Shown piece by piece: positions 6,525 to 16,276 of a DNA stretch of 45,605 bases; within the stretch, counting starts at the first letter, position 1, and each line of letters opens with the position of its first letter. This stretch comes from an uncultured Acidimicrobiaceae bacterium (GTDB lineage: Bacteria > Actinomycetota > Acidimicrobiia > Spongiisociales > UBA5794): positions 18,191 to 63,795 of the forward strand of contig CAMYKI010000017.1 in assembly GCA_947258985.1 (NCBI GenBank). Direction: 5' to 3'. The notes under the pieces were generated by a model. It saw nothing but the letters and a program-made list of their open reading frames with translations, was not told where the DNA came from and did no database searches. Position numbers and translations under genes: made by a program.

Positions 6525-7217
6525 CTACGGCTCAACGGCACCGCTTTCGAGCGGCTGGATGCACTCAGGCAGATTGTTGGCAACACTGTTGACCAGTGTT
6601 GCCACCGGATGAGCCGTCATCCCCTCCTCCGGGTGAACGGCGAGCAGATCCTCAATGGCAGATCGGCTGTCGAGAGACCGGTCCAGCCACAAAGACCAGA
6701 CGTCCTCTCCCAAAATTACCGGCATCCGATCGTGGACATCCGCGACCAATCCATTGGGACGCCCCGTGACGATCGTGCAGGTGACCAGCTTGTCTCCCGA
6801 GTCGGGATCCTTCCAACTCGACCACAGGCCGGCGAAAGCCAGCGGCTTGTCATCTGTGCGGCGGATGTAATGCGGAAGCTTGCCCTTCGGCCGTTTCTGC
6901 CACTCGTAGAAGCCATCAGCGGGAATCAGGCAACGGCGTTTGGTGAATGAGTCGCGGAACGCCGGCTTCTCCGCAATCGTTTCCGCCCTGGCGTTGATGT
7001 GGCGGGCTCCGATCTTGCGGTCTTTGGCCCACCATGGAATCAAGCCCCATCGAAAAGATCCGAGCATCCTGGTTCCTTCGTGCTCGGCCACTGCGTAGAC
7101 GCGATCGGTTGGCGCCACGTTGTATGACACCGGGAGGATGTCGGTTTTGATGGTCTCGACGGCAAACGCGTCGGCGTAGAAGGCTGCGTCGTGAGCTTGA
7201 ACGAATCGTCCGCACAT
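6525..7217 (-). CDS. SOS response-associated peptidase / HMCES-YedK (SRAP) DNA-protein crosslink protein
   Basis: 230-residue SRAP domain protein that covalently shields abasic sites in single-stranded DNA. The N-terminal MCGRF gives the catalytic Cys2, which forms the thiazolidine link after Met removal. Other active-site residues are visible: Asn33 in SYNVAPT, Glu104 in ADGFYEW and His161 in DVHDRMP. The RHINARAETI segment is also typical. The start at 7217 is fixed by the need for Cys2; the frame extends far upstream but that part overlaps the malQ promoter and coding region. It diverges from malQ. Confidence 0.95.
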   Translation of the reverse strand: MCGRFVQAHDAAFYADAFAVETIKTDILPVSYNVAPTDRVYAVAEHEGTRMLGSFRWGLIPWWAKDRKIGARHINARAETIAEKPAFRDSFTKRRCLIPADGFYEWQKRPKGKLPHYIRRTDDKPLAFAGLWSSWKDPDSGDKLVTCTIVTGRPNGLVADVHDRMPVILGEDVWSLWLDRSLDSRSAIEDLLAVHPEEGMTAHPVATLVNSVANNLPECIQPLESGAVEP

Positions 7218-7262
7218 GAGCCCATTCTCCCAGAGCATGAAGCTGCTGGAAACGCTGGCCTT

Positions 7263-7290
7263 TTGGATGCGGGACTGGCCACGCAATAAT
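7263..7290 (+). promoter_or_regulatory. Predicted promoter for the malQ-glgP-glgX-glgA operon
   Basis: TTGGAT (7263-7268), a 16-nt spacer and AATAAT (7285-7290) make a good -35/-10 pair. The expected transcript start is near 7297, giving a 26-nt leader with AAGGGG (7311-7316) just before an ATC codon at 7323 in the malQ frame. Consensus-based prediction. Confidence 0.5.
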
Positions 7291-7361
7291 GCGGTCGCCC
7301 AAATAGCAAAAAGGGGTGGGCCATCAACGAGGAAATCGCAGCTCTCGCCACCGCCGCGGAC

Positions 7362-9245
7362 GTGTTGACCGAGTGGGTCGATGTTTGGGGAGAACCAAAA
7401 GCAGTCGCCGATGACGACCTCATCGCTGTACTCAGCGCACTGCTTCATCGCCCCTTGGACACGTCCGCACAAATCAGCGCGGCACTGGAAGAGTTGCATG
7501 GCGATGCCCCACCCATCGAGCCGGTAATCGTCGCCTGGGACGGGGTCCTCCCGGAAACCCGGCTGGGACACAGGACCGGGTCGGCAGTGATCGTCACCGA
7601 AGCCGGCACGGAAATCCCAGCCTCTGTCGATGGCCCAACCCTTGCTCTCGACCGATCGCTGCCGCTCGGGTATCACCGACTCCACGTTGACGGCCGGCCG
7701 GGCACTTCGCTCATCATCGCCGCCCCCAGCTCCGCCCATGCGCCGCCGCAGAGACAGCTTGGTGTGATGGCCCCGGTCTACTCCATGCGTTCGACGGCCG
7801 GCGATACGGGGATCGGCAACTTCAAACACCTTGGACAGCTCGCAGACATCGCAATCGAGGGCGGAGCAACCGTCATCGGGACGCTGCCGCTGGTGGCAAC
7901 GTTCCCCGATCAGCCATCACCGTACGCACCGGCATCGCGGCGGGCCTGGAATGAGATCCTCGTCGACCTGACCGCTGCACCCGGGTGGAAGGGCCCGTTG
8001 CCGGAGTCGGCCGGCGATCCGCTCTGGGTCGACTACGACGGGACGGGGACCTCGATCCGAGACCACCTCGCCGCATACGCAGCCAGAACGCGCGACATGC
8101 CCAACATCCAGCACGACATCGATAGCTTCGCCAAGTCCAACCCGGAGATCGAGGCGTATGCCGAGTTTCGGGCAAGGTGTGATCGATACGGACGCAACTG
8201 GAGGGCCTGGCCGTCAGGTGCAGCACCTGCGCCCGACCGTGTCGCCTATCACATCACGGGACAATGGCTTGCCTCGCAACAGCTGAGGGAACTCGGCGCA
8301 AAACTGCGGAAACGCGGCCAACTCCTGTACCTGGACCTCCCCATTGGATGCCACCCCGACGGCTACGACATATGGGAGCAACCAGACCTCTACGCCGCAG
8401 CCAGCGTCGGAGCTCCCCCCGACTCTCTGTTCCTGGGTGGCCAGGACTGGGGACTGCCCGCACCCACTCCGCAGTTCTCCCGGGCCGATGGGCATTCGGC
8501 CTACATCAAGGCGGTTCGGCACCAGCTCTCAGCTGCCGGATTGTTACGCATCGACCACGTTATGGGGCTCCATCGCAGCTGGTGGGTTCCCCACGGTTTG
8601 GCGGCCACACAGGGGGCGTACGTTATGCAGCCAACCGATGAGATGTTCGCCATCGTGTGCCTCGAGTCGCACAGAGCGGGCGCAGCCGTCGTCGGCGAGA
8701 ACCTCGGCACGGTGCCTCCCAAGGTTGCCGAAGCGTTGGAGGGGCACAACCTTCTCGGAATGAAGGTCGCCCAGGATGGGCTCGAAGAACCATCGGCCGG
8801 CGAGCTGATTGCTCTCAGCACCCACGACACGGCGCCATTCGCCGCATGGTGGAAGGGAACCGATATCACCGATGCTCAGGACCTCGGGGTCTATGCCGAT
8901 GGCCGGGGTGAGGCGGCCCACTCGCACCGCATCGACACCATCGCCTATCTGGAGGAACTGCTCGGCACGACCGGCATCGCCGAGACCCGGGACGCCATCA
9001 TGGATTGGATGGCCCAGTCTGAGGCCGCCGTTTCCATTGTCAACATCGATGACATGTGGGAAGAAGAGCGTCGCCAGAACGTGCCGGGAACCGACACCGA
9101 AAGGCCCAATTGGCGGGCTCGCCACAGATATCCGATCGAGTCCGTCGCCGAAGATGCGACGATCCGGTCACGACTCAGGCACCTGCTGAGTTTGCGCTCC
9201 GCCGCCGACTCCGACAGGGAGCCCGCTGAACAATGCGAGTTCTGA
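7362..9245 (+). CDS. malQ: 4-alpha-glucanotransferase (amylomaltase, GH77)
   Basis: GH77 enzyme that transfers alpha-1,4-glucan segments between maltodextrins. Numbered from the GTG at 7362 (627 residues), the catalytic set is visible: the SPYAPASRRAWNE substrate loop (about 186-198), nucleophile Asp398 in LRIDHVMGL, acid/base Glu446 in VVGENLGTVP and the STHDTAP Asp near 495. The N-terminal 130 residues form a beta-rich accessory domain. The start is uncertain: the GTG has no Shine-Dalgarno, while the frame reads sensibly upstream (INEEIAALATAADVL) to an ATC at 7323 with AAGGGG six bases before it; a stop lies at 7287. It leads the glycogen degradation and synthesis run. Confidence 0.92.
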   Translation: MLTEWVDVWGEPKAVADDDLIAVLSALLHRPLDTSAQISAALEELHGDAPPIEPVIVAWDGVLPETRLGHRTGSAVIVTEAGTEIPASVDGPTLALDRSLPLGYHRLHVDGRPGTSLIIAAPSSAHAPPQRQLGVMAPVYSMRSTAGDTGIGNFKHLGQLADIAIEGGATVIGTLPLVATFPDQPSPYAPASRRAWNEILVDLTAAPGWKGPLPESAGDPLWVDYDGTGTSIRDHLAAYAARTRDMPNIQHDIDSFAKSNPEIEAYAEFRARCDRYGRNWRAWPSGAAPAPDRVAYHITGQWLASQQLRELGAKLRKRGQLLYLDLPIGCHPDGYDIWEQPDLYAAASVGAPPDSLFLGGQDWGLPAPTPQFSRADGHSAYIKAVRHQLSAAGLLRIDHVMGLHRSWWVPHGLAATQGAYVMQPTDEMFAIVCLESHRAGAAVVGENLGTVPPKVAEALEGHNLLGMKVAQDGLEEPSAGELIALSTHDTAPFAAWWKGTDITDAQDLGVYADGRGEAAHSHRIDTIAYLEELLGTTGIAETRDAIMDWMAQSEAAVSIVNIDDMWEEERRQNVPGTDTERPNWRARHRYPIESVAEDATIRSRLRHLLSLRSAADSDREPAEQCEF

Positions 9246-9429
9246 CTCGACAACCGCTCCGTGAACACGCACTCCGATGCTCCAGCGAGCCTTCACCGCC
9301 TTTGTTCAACGGTCTCCTAGAGCGGCTCATGACCGATCACGAGTGGGCCGCAACCACCCAGCCTCCGCCACCGTTAACCTCTGCGGCGATATCATCGACC
9401 CCTATCCGACTCCGCGTCTAGGACAAACC

Positions 9430-11424
9430 TTGCAAGAATCATTCTCCCGATACGAACTCGAGAGCACCCTGCTCCAGATCGCCGGCAACTACTCATGGAC
9501 CTGGGACCTCGAGGCGCGCCAGCTGTTCTCCAGAATCCCCTCGGTTAATGGCGACTCCGGCCTCCATCCGGCCGAACGCATCCGGCTCCTCTCGGAAGAT
9601 GCCTGGGCAACGCTCATTGCCGATCGCGAGTTCGCGGCGCTAGCCCGCAGCGCCCACAGCCGGATTCCGCCGGCACTGGCGGTGACCGGTCCCGATACCG
9701 TCGCCTACTTCTCGCCGGAATTCGGCGTCTCCGAGATGCTGCCCCAGTACTCGGGTGGTCTTGGCATCCTGGCCGGAGACCATCTGAAAGCAGCCAGCGA
9801 CCTGCGCATGCCGATGCTGGCGGTCGGGTTGTTCTACAGGGACGGCTTCTTTGTCCAGGCTCTCGAGGACGGCGAGCAGCGCGAGCGCTACGTAACCAAC
9901 AACCCGCGGTTCCTCGGCCTGGAGGCGACTCCGGCACGGGTCCCGCTGCAGCTGGCCGACCGCGAGGTGATCGCACGGGTATGGCGCGCCGACGTCGGCT
10001 CTACACAGCTCTACTTGCTCGACACCGATCTGGAGATCAACGATGAACAGGGCCGCCGGGTCTCGGATCGGCTCTACGCAGGTGACCGCGAACACCGAAT
10101 CCGGCAGGAACTGCTGATGGGTGTTGGCGGGATTCGCGCTCTCCGCCAACTTGGCTTTGACCCACCCAAGTTCCATCTGAACGAGGGCCACGCCGGCTTC
10201 CTTGCGCTCGAACTCATCGCCGACGAGATGGCGAAGGGTTTCACACTCGAGGAAGCCATCTGGGCGGTAAAGGGTCGAGTCGTATTCACGACGCACACAC
10301 CGGTGCCCGCCGGAATCGACAAGTTCGCTCCCGACCTCATGCGCAAATACCTGGCCGTCTGGGCCGACCGCTATGGCGTCGACATGGACCAGTTGCTGCA
10401 ACTTGGAATTCTCCCCGGTAGCGATGACCACTTCAACATGGCTGCCTTCTGCGTCCGCATTGCCGGTCGCTGCAACGGGGTGTCCCGGCTGCATGGCGAA
10501 GTGAGCCGAGTGATGTTTCGAGAGGTGCCCGGTGGATCCGACATCACCTCGGTCACGAACGGAGTGCACGCCAATACCTGGGTGCATCCGGACCTGCAGA
10601 GGACCTTCGAGGACAAGCTTGGGTCGGATTGGCATCGCGGCGACGAGAGCGTCTGGGCGGCAGTTGACGATATCGACGACGACGAGATCCGCTCGCAGTT
10701 CCGCAAGGGAAAACTGGAGCTCATGGACACGGCACACCGCCAGATCGGTGAGCCAACTGCTCTCGACCCAGACATCCTCACCGTTGGCTTCGCCAGGCGC
10801 TTCGCCACCTACAAGCGTGCGGACCTAATGCTCTCCGATATTGACAGGGTTCTCGAAATCCTGCGCGACTCGGACCAGCCCATCCAGTTCGTTTTCGCCG
10901 GGAAGTCCCACCCCGCAGACGAGCCGGGCAAAGAAGTAATGCGTCGTGTCATCGCGTTTGCAGCAGATCCCGCCTCGCAGGGCCGATTTGTGTTCATCCC
11001 CGGCTACAACATGGCTGTGGCTCGCGCAATGTACGCCGGCTGCAATGTCTGGCTCAACAACCCGATTCGGCCGCGCGAGGCGTGCGGCACCAGCGGGGAG
11101 AAGGCCGCCCTCAACGGCGGACTCAACTTCTCGATACTCGATGGCTGGTGGGACGAGTGCTTCGACGGAGAAAACGGCTGGGCCATCCCATCGTCGGCAT
11201 CAGAGGATCCCGCTACTCGCGACCGTGAAGAGGCCGGCTACCTCTACGAGATTCTCACCGGAGAGATAGCCCCTCTCTACTACGAAGGTAACGGAGCGGC
11301 ACCGTCGCCGGCGTGGTTGGACAGGGTGCGCCACAACTGGAAGACGCTTGGCCCATTCGTCACCGCGGCACGTATGGTCGCCGAATACGAAGAACATATC
11401 TATCAGGTGGCTCAGTCAGATTGA
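9430..11424 (+). CDS. glgP: Alpha-glucan (glycogen/maltodextrin) phosphorylase, GT35
   Basis: PLP-dependent phosphorylase releasing glucose-1-phosphate from alpha-1,4-glucans. About 664 residues, the compact bacterial form. Key parts: FSPEFGVSEMLPQYSGGLGILAGDHLK split over residues near 95-120, the FTTHTPVPAG segment, the GFARRFATYKRADL segment and the PLP site EACGTSGEKAALNGGLNFS with the Schiff-base Lys in GEKAALNG. The TTG at 9430 was chosen because AGGA precedes it by six bases and the conserved YSWTWD segment begins about 20 residues in; the ATG at 9277 has an unconvincing N-terminal extension. The 184-bp gap after malQ shows no clear gene. It overlaps glgX by 4 nt (TTGA). Confidence 0.92.
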   Translation: MQESFSRYELESTLLQIAGNYSWTWDLEARQLFSRIPSVNGDSGLHPAERIRLLSEDAWATLIADREFAALARSAHSRIPPALAVTGPDTVAYFSPEFGVSEMLPQYSGGLGILAGDHLKAASDLRMPMLAVGLFYRDGFFVQALEDGEQRERYVTNNPRFLGLEATPARVPLQLADREVIARVWRADVGSTQLYLLDTDLEINDEQGRRVSDRLYAGDREHRIRQELLMGVGGIRALRQLGFDPPKFHLNEGHAGFLALELIADEMAKGFTLEEAIWAVKGRVVFTTHTPVPAGIDKFAPDLMRKYLAVWADRYGVDMDQLLQLGILPGSDDHFNMAAFCVRIAGRCNGVSRLHGEVSRVMFREVPGGSDITSVTNGVHANTWVHPDLQRTFEDKLGSDWHRGDESVWAAVDDIDDDEIRSQFRKGKLELMDTAHRQIGEPTALDPDILTVGFARRFATYKRADLMLSDIDRVLEILRDSDQPIQFVFAGKSHPADEPGKEVMRRVIAFAADPASQGRFVFIPGYNMAVARAMYAGCNVWLNNPIRPREACGTSGEKAALNGGLNFSILDGWWDECFDGENGWAIPSSASEDPATRDREEAGYLYEILTGEIAPLYYEGNGAAPSPAWLDRVRHNWKTLGPFVTAARMVAEYEEHIYQVAQSD

Positions 11425-13535
11425 GCGCTCCTATCTGGCCGGGTTCCCCTTATCCGCTCGGAGCCACCTACGACGGCTCGGGCACCAATTTCGCCGTCTA
11501 TGCGGAGAACGCCGATCGTGTCGAACTCTGCCTGTTCGACGACCAGAACACCGAGACACGGTGGCGCCTCGGGGAGATCACCGCGTTCACTCATCATGCC
11601 TACATGCCCGGCGTCGGACCGGGCCAACGCTACGGCTTTCGTGTCCACGGACCATGGGCCCCCGGCGATGGTCTTGTGTTCAATCCCGCAAAGCTCCTTC
11701 TTGACCCGTACAGCAAGGCAATCGAGGGTGAAGTCGAATGGGGTGAAGCCGTATTCGCTCATCAGTTCCTCCATCCCAATCGGATCAGCGAAGTCGACAG
11801 CGCCCCGCACATGCCCCGATCGATTGTCGTCGATACCGCCTTCGAATGGGGCGACGACACCGCCCCAGATGTGCCTCTCTACAAATCTGTCATCTACGAG
11901 ACCCATGTGAGGGGCATCTCGATGCGACACCCAGAGGTATCGCCGGAGCTGAGGGGTACCTATGCCGGGATGGCAAGCGAGCCGGTAATACGCCATCTTG
12001 TCCAACTCGGTATCTCGGCAGTCGAGTTGCTGCCGGTCCACCATTTCATCTCAGAGCACTCACTCATCGAACGCGATCTCACCAACTACTGGGGGTACAG
12101 CTCGATCGGGTACATGGCACCCCACGCCGGCTATTCCTCTTCGGGGGATCGTGGTCAGCAGGTCATCGAATTCAAGGAGATGGTGAAAGCGCTTCACGCT
12201 GCCGGCATCGAGGTCATTCTCGATGTCGTCTACAACCACACTTGCGAGGGCAACCTCCTCGGGCCGACGTTCTCTTTCCGCGGTATTGACAACCAGACCT
12301 ACTACCGCATAGACCCTCACAATCGTCGCCACTACATCGACTACACCGGCACGGGCAACAGCATGAACGTCCGGCATCCCGCCGTGCTCACGTTGATCAT
12401 GGACAGTCTGCGGTACTGGGTCACCGAGATGCATGTGGATGGTTTCCGATTCGACCTGGCATCAGCGCTTGCGCGGGAACTCCACGATGTAGACAAGCTT
12501 TCGTCATTCTTCGATCTGATCCACCAGGACCCGGTTGTCAGCAGGGTCAAGCTGATAGCCGAACCCTGGGACGTTGGCGACGGCGGATACCAGGTCGGCA
12601 ATTTCCCTCCGCTCTGGTCTGAATGGAATGCCAAGTACCGCGACGGGGTGCGCGACTACTGGCGAGGCACCGACTGGGCGTTGGCCAACTTCGCTTCCCG
12701 CTTCACGGGATCGTCGGATCTCTACGGCTTCTCCGGTCGCCGGCCCCACGCCAGCATCAACTTTCTGACCGCTCACGATGGGTTCACCCTCAACGACCTT
12801 GTGTCGTACAACGACAAGCGCAATAGCGCCAACGGGGAGCAGAATCGCGACGGGGAATCTCACAATCGATCGTGGAATTCCGGAGAAGAGGGCCCAACCG
12901 ACGATGCGGACGTCATCGACCTCCGCAAACGGAGAGTCCGCTCGATGCTCATGACCCTGCTGCTTTCGCAGGGTGTTCCCATGCTCCTGGGCGGTGACGA
13001 GATTGGCCGTACCCAGCAAGGCAACAACAACGCCTATTGCCAGGACAATGAGATCGCGTGGTACGACTGGGATTCCGCCGATCCGCTTCTGCTCGGATTC
13101 ACCAAGTTCCTCATCAACATCCGCAACAGGCATCCTGTCTTCAGGCGACGCCGGTGGTTTGAGGGCCGCCGGGTCCACGGAGCCGGGGTCAGGGACATCG
13201 GGTGGTACAACACCAACGGCACTCACATGTCCGACGAGGACTGGAATCGCGGCTACGCCAGGTCGTTGACGGTCTTCCTCAACGGGAAAGCGATTCCGAC
13301 ACCCGGACCGCAGGGTGAGCAGGTTGAGGACGACAGCTTCCTGTTGTTGTTCAATGCCCACACCGAATCAGTAACCTTCACCGTGCCGGAAGATCTCCAC
13401 GGGTTTGAGTGGCAGGTGGTCCTCGACACTTCCCGGGAGATGACCTGCACCGATCTCATAGGTCCCGAGGACAGCTGGCCGGTGAAGGGATGGTCTGTCG
13501 TGCTTCTCCAGCAGATAGGTGAGTCGAACCAATGA
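11421..13535 (+). CDS. glgX: Glycogen debranching enzyme GlgX (isoamylase type, GH13_11)
   Basis: 704-residue debranching enzyme that hydrolyses alpha-1,6 branches of phosphorylase-limit glycogen. Family order is clear: N-terminal CBM48-like PGSPYPLGATYDGSGTNFAV, then the GH13 barrel with DVVYNHTCEGN, VDGFRFDLASAL (nucleophile Asp), KLIAEPWDVG (acid/base Glu) and FLTAHDGFTLNDLVSYNDK, and the LLGGDEIGRTQQGNNNAYCQD segment. The start is TTG at 11421, overlapping the glgP stop, since the family N-terminus WPGSPYPLGA begins immediately after; AGGTGG lies upstream. Its stop overlaps the glgA ATG (ATGA). Confidence 0.95.
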   Translation: MSAPIWPGSPYPLGATYDGSGTNFAVYAENADRVELCLFDDQNTETRWRLGEITAFTHHAYMPGVGPGQRYGFRVHGPWAPGDGLVFNPAKLLLDPYSKAIEGEVEWGEAVFAHQFLHPNRISEVDSAPHMPRSIVVDTAFEWGDDTAPDVPLYKSVIYETHVRGISMRHPEVSPELRGTYAGMASEPVIRHLVQLGISAVELLPVHHFISEHSLIERDLTNYWGYSSIGYMAPHAGYSSSGDRGQQVIEFKEMVKALHAAGIEVILDVVYNHTCEGNLLGPTFSFRGIDNQTYYRIDPHNRRHYIDYTGTGNSMNVRHPAVLTLIMDSLRYWVTEMHVDGFRFDLASALARELHDVDKLSSFFDLIHQDPVVSRVKLIAEPWDVGDGGYQVGNFPPLWSEWNAKYRDGVRDYWRGTDWALANFASRFTGSSDLYGFSGRRPHASINFLTAHDGFTLNDLVSYNDKRNSANGEQNRDGESHNRSWNSGEEGPTDDADVIDLRKRRVRSMLMTLLLSQGVPMLLGGDEIGRTQQGNNNAYCQDNEIAWYDWDSADPLLLGFTKFLINIRNRHPVFRRRRWFEGRRVHGAGVRDIGWYNTNGTHMSDEDWNRGYARSLTVFLNGKAIPTPGPQGEQVEDDSFLLLFNAHTESVTFTVPEDLHGFEWQVVLDTSREMTCTDLIGPEDSWPVKGWSVVLLQQIGESNQ

Positions 13536-14914
13536 AGGTGCTCTTCGCCTCCGCCGAGATGACCCCGCTGGCACGCGTCGGCGGACTAGCCGAAGCCGCC
13601 TCCGGACTGGTTGCCGCCTTGCGTACCGCGGGCATCGAACTGGATGTGGTCCTCCCCGACTATTCGAAGGCCGAACTCACCGGTGAAGAGGCCCGTCCGC
13701 TCAGCGTCCCCGGATGGGCACAACCCGCCGCGGCGCGTCGTGGCAGCGCCCCAGGCGTCGGCGACGTGACACTGGTCGATGTACCCGGCATCGCCAGAAC
13801 CCATCCTTACATCGATGACGAAGGACAGGGCTGGCCTGACAACGATCTGCGCTTCTTCGCCTTCTCTGCGGCGGTCGCCGATCTGATCCAAACAAGCCGG
13901 CCCGACGTGATACACCTCAACGACTGGCACACCGCAGCCGCCCTGGCGTTCCTGTGGGACCGCCCGCCGGTGGCCTTCACGATCCATACGCTCGGCTACC
14001 AGGGCTGGGCAGGTGGCGAATGGCTGCCTCGACTCCCCCAGCACTTCTCGGCGTTCGAGTGCTTTGGCCAGGTGAACCCGCTGGCAGGCGCGGTACAGGT
14101 AGCGGACCGGGTCATTGCCGTCAGCCCGACCTACGCCGACGAGATCCGGCGTCCGGAGTCGGGAATGGGCGTTGATCATCTCCTCAATCAACTCGGCGAC
14201 CGGTTAGTCGGCATCCGCAACGGCATCGACACCGCAGTGTGGGATCCGGCAACTGACGAGAACCTAACGACCAACTACTCGATGGCCACCCTCGACGACA
14301 AAGATGTCGCCCGGGCAGACCTGCTCCGTGCCGCCGGCTGGGACGACTCCACTGTCCCCATTGTCGGGATGGTGACCCGACTAGTCGACCAGAAGGGCAT
14401 CGATCTCGCCCTCGAAACGGCTCAGTACGCAGGGGGTATCCCCTTCCGCCTGGTGCTTCTCGGATCAGGAGAGCGGTGGCTGGCCGACTGGGCCCGCTCG
14501 GCGGCGACAACCTGGCCGGATAACGTCTTCTTCGAGGACGGATACAACCAGCAGTTGGCCCACACGATCTTCGCCGGCTCCGATCTCCTGCTGATGCCGA
14601 GCCGATTCGAACCATGCGGACTAGCACAGATGCAGGCCATGGCCTACGGGACAATCCCGGTCGTCACCGACGTGGGCGGTCTGCACGACACTGTCATCGA
14701 TGCCGACGCCGACCGCAAAAACGGAACGGGGTTCCTATCGGTTACCGCGGATACTGCAGGAATGGTGGACGCGCTGCACAGGGCCGTCCGGGCCTGGCGC
14801 CACAAGCAGAGGCGTCGCGGTATCCAGAAGCGCGGGATGACGATCGACTGGTCGTGGTCCGAACCGGCACAGCGTCACATAGACCTCTACCGGGAAATGC
14901 TCTCCCACGGTTGA
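13532..14914 (+). CDS. glgA: Glycogen/starch synthase (GT5)
   Basis: 460-residue ADP-glucose-type glycogen synthase. The N-terminal MKVLFASAEMTPLARVGGLAEA is the GT5 start, with DVIHLNDWHTA, the VGIRNGIDTAVWDP hinge and the C-terminal PSRFEPCGLAQMQAMAYGTI motif whose Glu is part of the GT-B active site. The usual Lys of the KTGGL/KVGGL loop is Arg15 here (RVGGL). The gene overlaps glgX by 4 nt, ending the malQ-glgP-glgX-glgA run. It converges with glgC across a 16-bp gap without a visible terminator hairpin. Confidence 0.93.
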   Translation: MKVLFASAEMTPLARVGGLAEAASGLVAALRTAGIELDVVLPDYSKAELTGEEARPLSVPGWAQPAAARRGSAPGVGDVTLVDVPGIARTHPYIDDEGQGWPDNDLRFFAFSAAVADLIQTSRPDVIHLNDWHTAAALAFLWDRPPVAFTIHTLGYQGWAGGEWLPRLPQHFSAFECFGQVNPLAGAVQVADRVIAVSPTYADEIRRPESGMGVDHLLNQLGDRLVGIRNGIDTAVWDPATDENLTTNYSMATLDDKDVARADLLRAAGWDDSTVPIVGMVTRLVDQKGIDLALETAQYAGGIPFRLVLLGSGERWLADWARSAATTWPDNVFFEDGYNQQLAHTIFAGSDLLLMPSRFEPCGLAQMQAMAYGTIPVVTDVGGLHDTVIDADADRKNGTGFLSVTADTAGMVDALHRAVRAWRHKQRRRGIQKRGMTIDWSWSEPAQRHIDLYREMLSHG

Positions 14915-14930
14915 TCTGGCGGTCAGTCGC

Positions 14931-16187
14931 CTAGGCGTACTTGACCTTGTGGCCCTTTCCGATGGAGATGACCCCTCCATCGGAAATCACGAACTCGTCG
15001 GCGTCACGTTCCTTGTCGGTGCCGATCTGACGGCCCCGGGGAATCACAACGTGCTTGTCGACGATGGCATTGCGGACGACAGCGCCCGCTCCGACGTGCA
15101 CGTCGTCGAACAGGATCGATCCCTCGACAACGGCGCCCGGTTCGATCCGGCAGTTGGGGGAAAGCACAGAACTGCGGACCTCGCCGCCGGTGATGATGCA
15201 TCCCGGAGAGATCATCGAATTAGCGATTTCGCCCGAACCGAACTCCCCGTGCGCCACTACCTTGGCAGGAGGCAACGTACGGAACTGCGTGTAGACGGGC
15301 CACTCATTGTTGTACAGATTGAACACAGGGTGCGGGGCCACGAGATCCATGTTGGCCTCGTAGTAGGAGTCGATCGTGCCCACATCCCTCCAGTAGTGCC
15401 TGTCGCGCGGAGTCTCGCCGGGAACGCGGTTCGTCGTGAAGTCGTACACATGCGCCTGCCCCGAGGCGACCAACGCCGGGATCAGATCGCCGCCGATATC
15501 CCGACCGGACTTCTTGTCCTCAGCGTCTGCATTGAGAACGTCGATCAGGACCTCTGTGCTGAAGATGTAGTTCCCCATCGAGGCGAGAACTTCGTCCGGG
15601 CTGTCGGCGAGCCCAGGCGGATCATCCGGCTTCTCCAGAAACGCTGAGATCATCGACGAATTGGGATCGCGGTCGATAACGCCGAACGCACTTGCCTCAG
15701 ACCGGGGGACGCGGATGCCGGCCACAGTGACTCCCGCCCCACTGTCCCTGTGGTGTTCCAACATCTGAGCCGGGTCCATCCTGTAAATGTGATCGGCTCC
15801 GAAGACGAAGATGTAGTCCGGGTGTTCGTCATCTATCAGATTCAGATTCTGAAAGATGGCGTCGGCGGAACCGGCGAACCACTGCGGGCCCCGGCGCATC
15901 TGCGCCGGAACCGAGGTCACGTAGTTCCCGAGGAAGGTCGACATGCGCCAGGTGGTGGAAAGGTGCACATCCAGGCTGTGACTCTTGTACTGGGTGAGTA
16001 CGACGATCTTGCGAAAGCCGGCGTTTGCCAGATTGGAGAGAGCGAAGTCGATGAGTCGGTACTGCCCCCCGTATGGGACGGCAGGCTTGGCCCTTACCAG
16101 CGTGAACGGGAGCAATCGTGTCCCTTGACCGCCGGCAAGAATCATCGAGAGGACCTTTGGAGTGGCGCGATAATCATCCATGGCCAT
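14931..16187 (-). CDS. glgC: Glucose-1-phosphate adenylyltransferase
   Basis: 418-residue ADP-glucose pyrophosphorylase, the committed step of glycogen synthesis. Motifs: nucleotide loop [33 protein letters not shown], the [15 protein letters not shown] segment, [11 protein letters not shown] and the FLEKPDDP substrate segment, then a C-terminal left-handed beta-helix. Two ATGs at 16187 and 16181 fit the family start; there is no good Shine-Dalgarno, so a leaderless or short-leader message is possible. It diverges from glgB over an 89-bp shared upstream region (16188-16276) and is the only minus-strand gene in the glycogen block. Confidence 0.95.
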   Translation of the reverse strand: MAMDDYRATPKVLSMILAGGQGTRLLPFTLVRAKPAVPYGGQYRLIDFALSNLANAGFRKIVVLTQYKSHSLDVHLSTTWRMSTFLGNYVTSVPAQMRRGPQWFAGSADAIFQNLNLIDDEHPDYIFVFGADHIYRMDPAQMLEHHRDSGAGVTVAGIRVPRSEASAFGVIDRDPNSSMISAFLEKPDDPPGLADSPDEVLASMGNYIFSTEVLIDVLNADAEDKKSGRDIGGDLIPALVASGQAHVYDFTTNRVPGETPRDRHYWRDVGTIDSYYEANMDLVAPHPVFNLYNNEWPVYTQFRTLPPAKVVAHGEFGSGEIANSMISPGCIITGGEVRSSVLSPNCRIEPGAVVEGSILFDDVHVGAGAVVRNAIVDKHVVIPRGRQIGTDKERDADEFVISDGGVISIGKGHKVKYA

Positions 16188-16276
16188 AGTCTGCCACATG
16201 CGGCTCGCCGGGTTCCTATCGGGGTCGGATCCCCTGGGGACTTCCGCCGCGACGACCAACGAGGTAGGTTGCTGCA

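Noticed and set aside
7218..7829. N-terminal extension of the SRAP protein by about 200 residues
   Set aside because: The catalytic Cys must follow the initiator Met (MCGRF); the extension is antisense to malQ.
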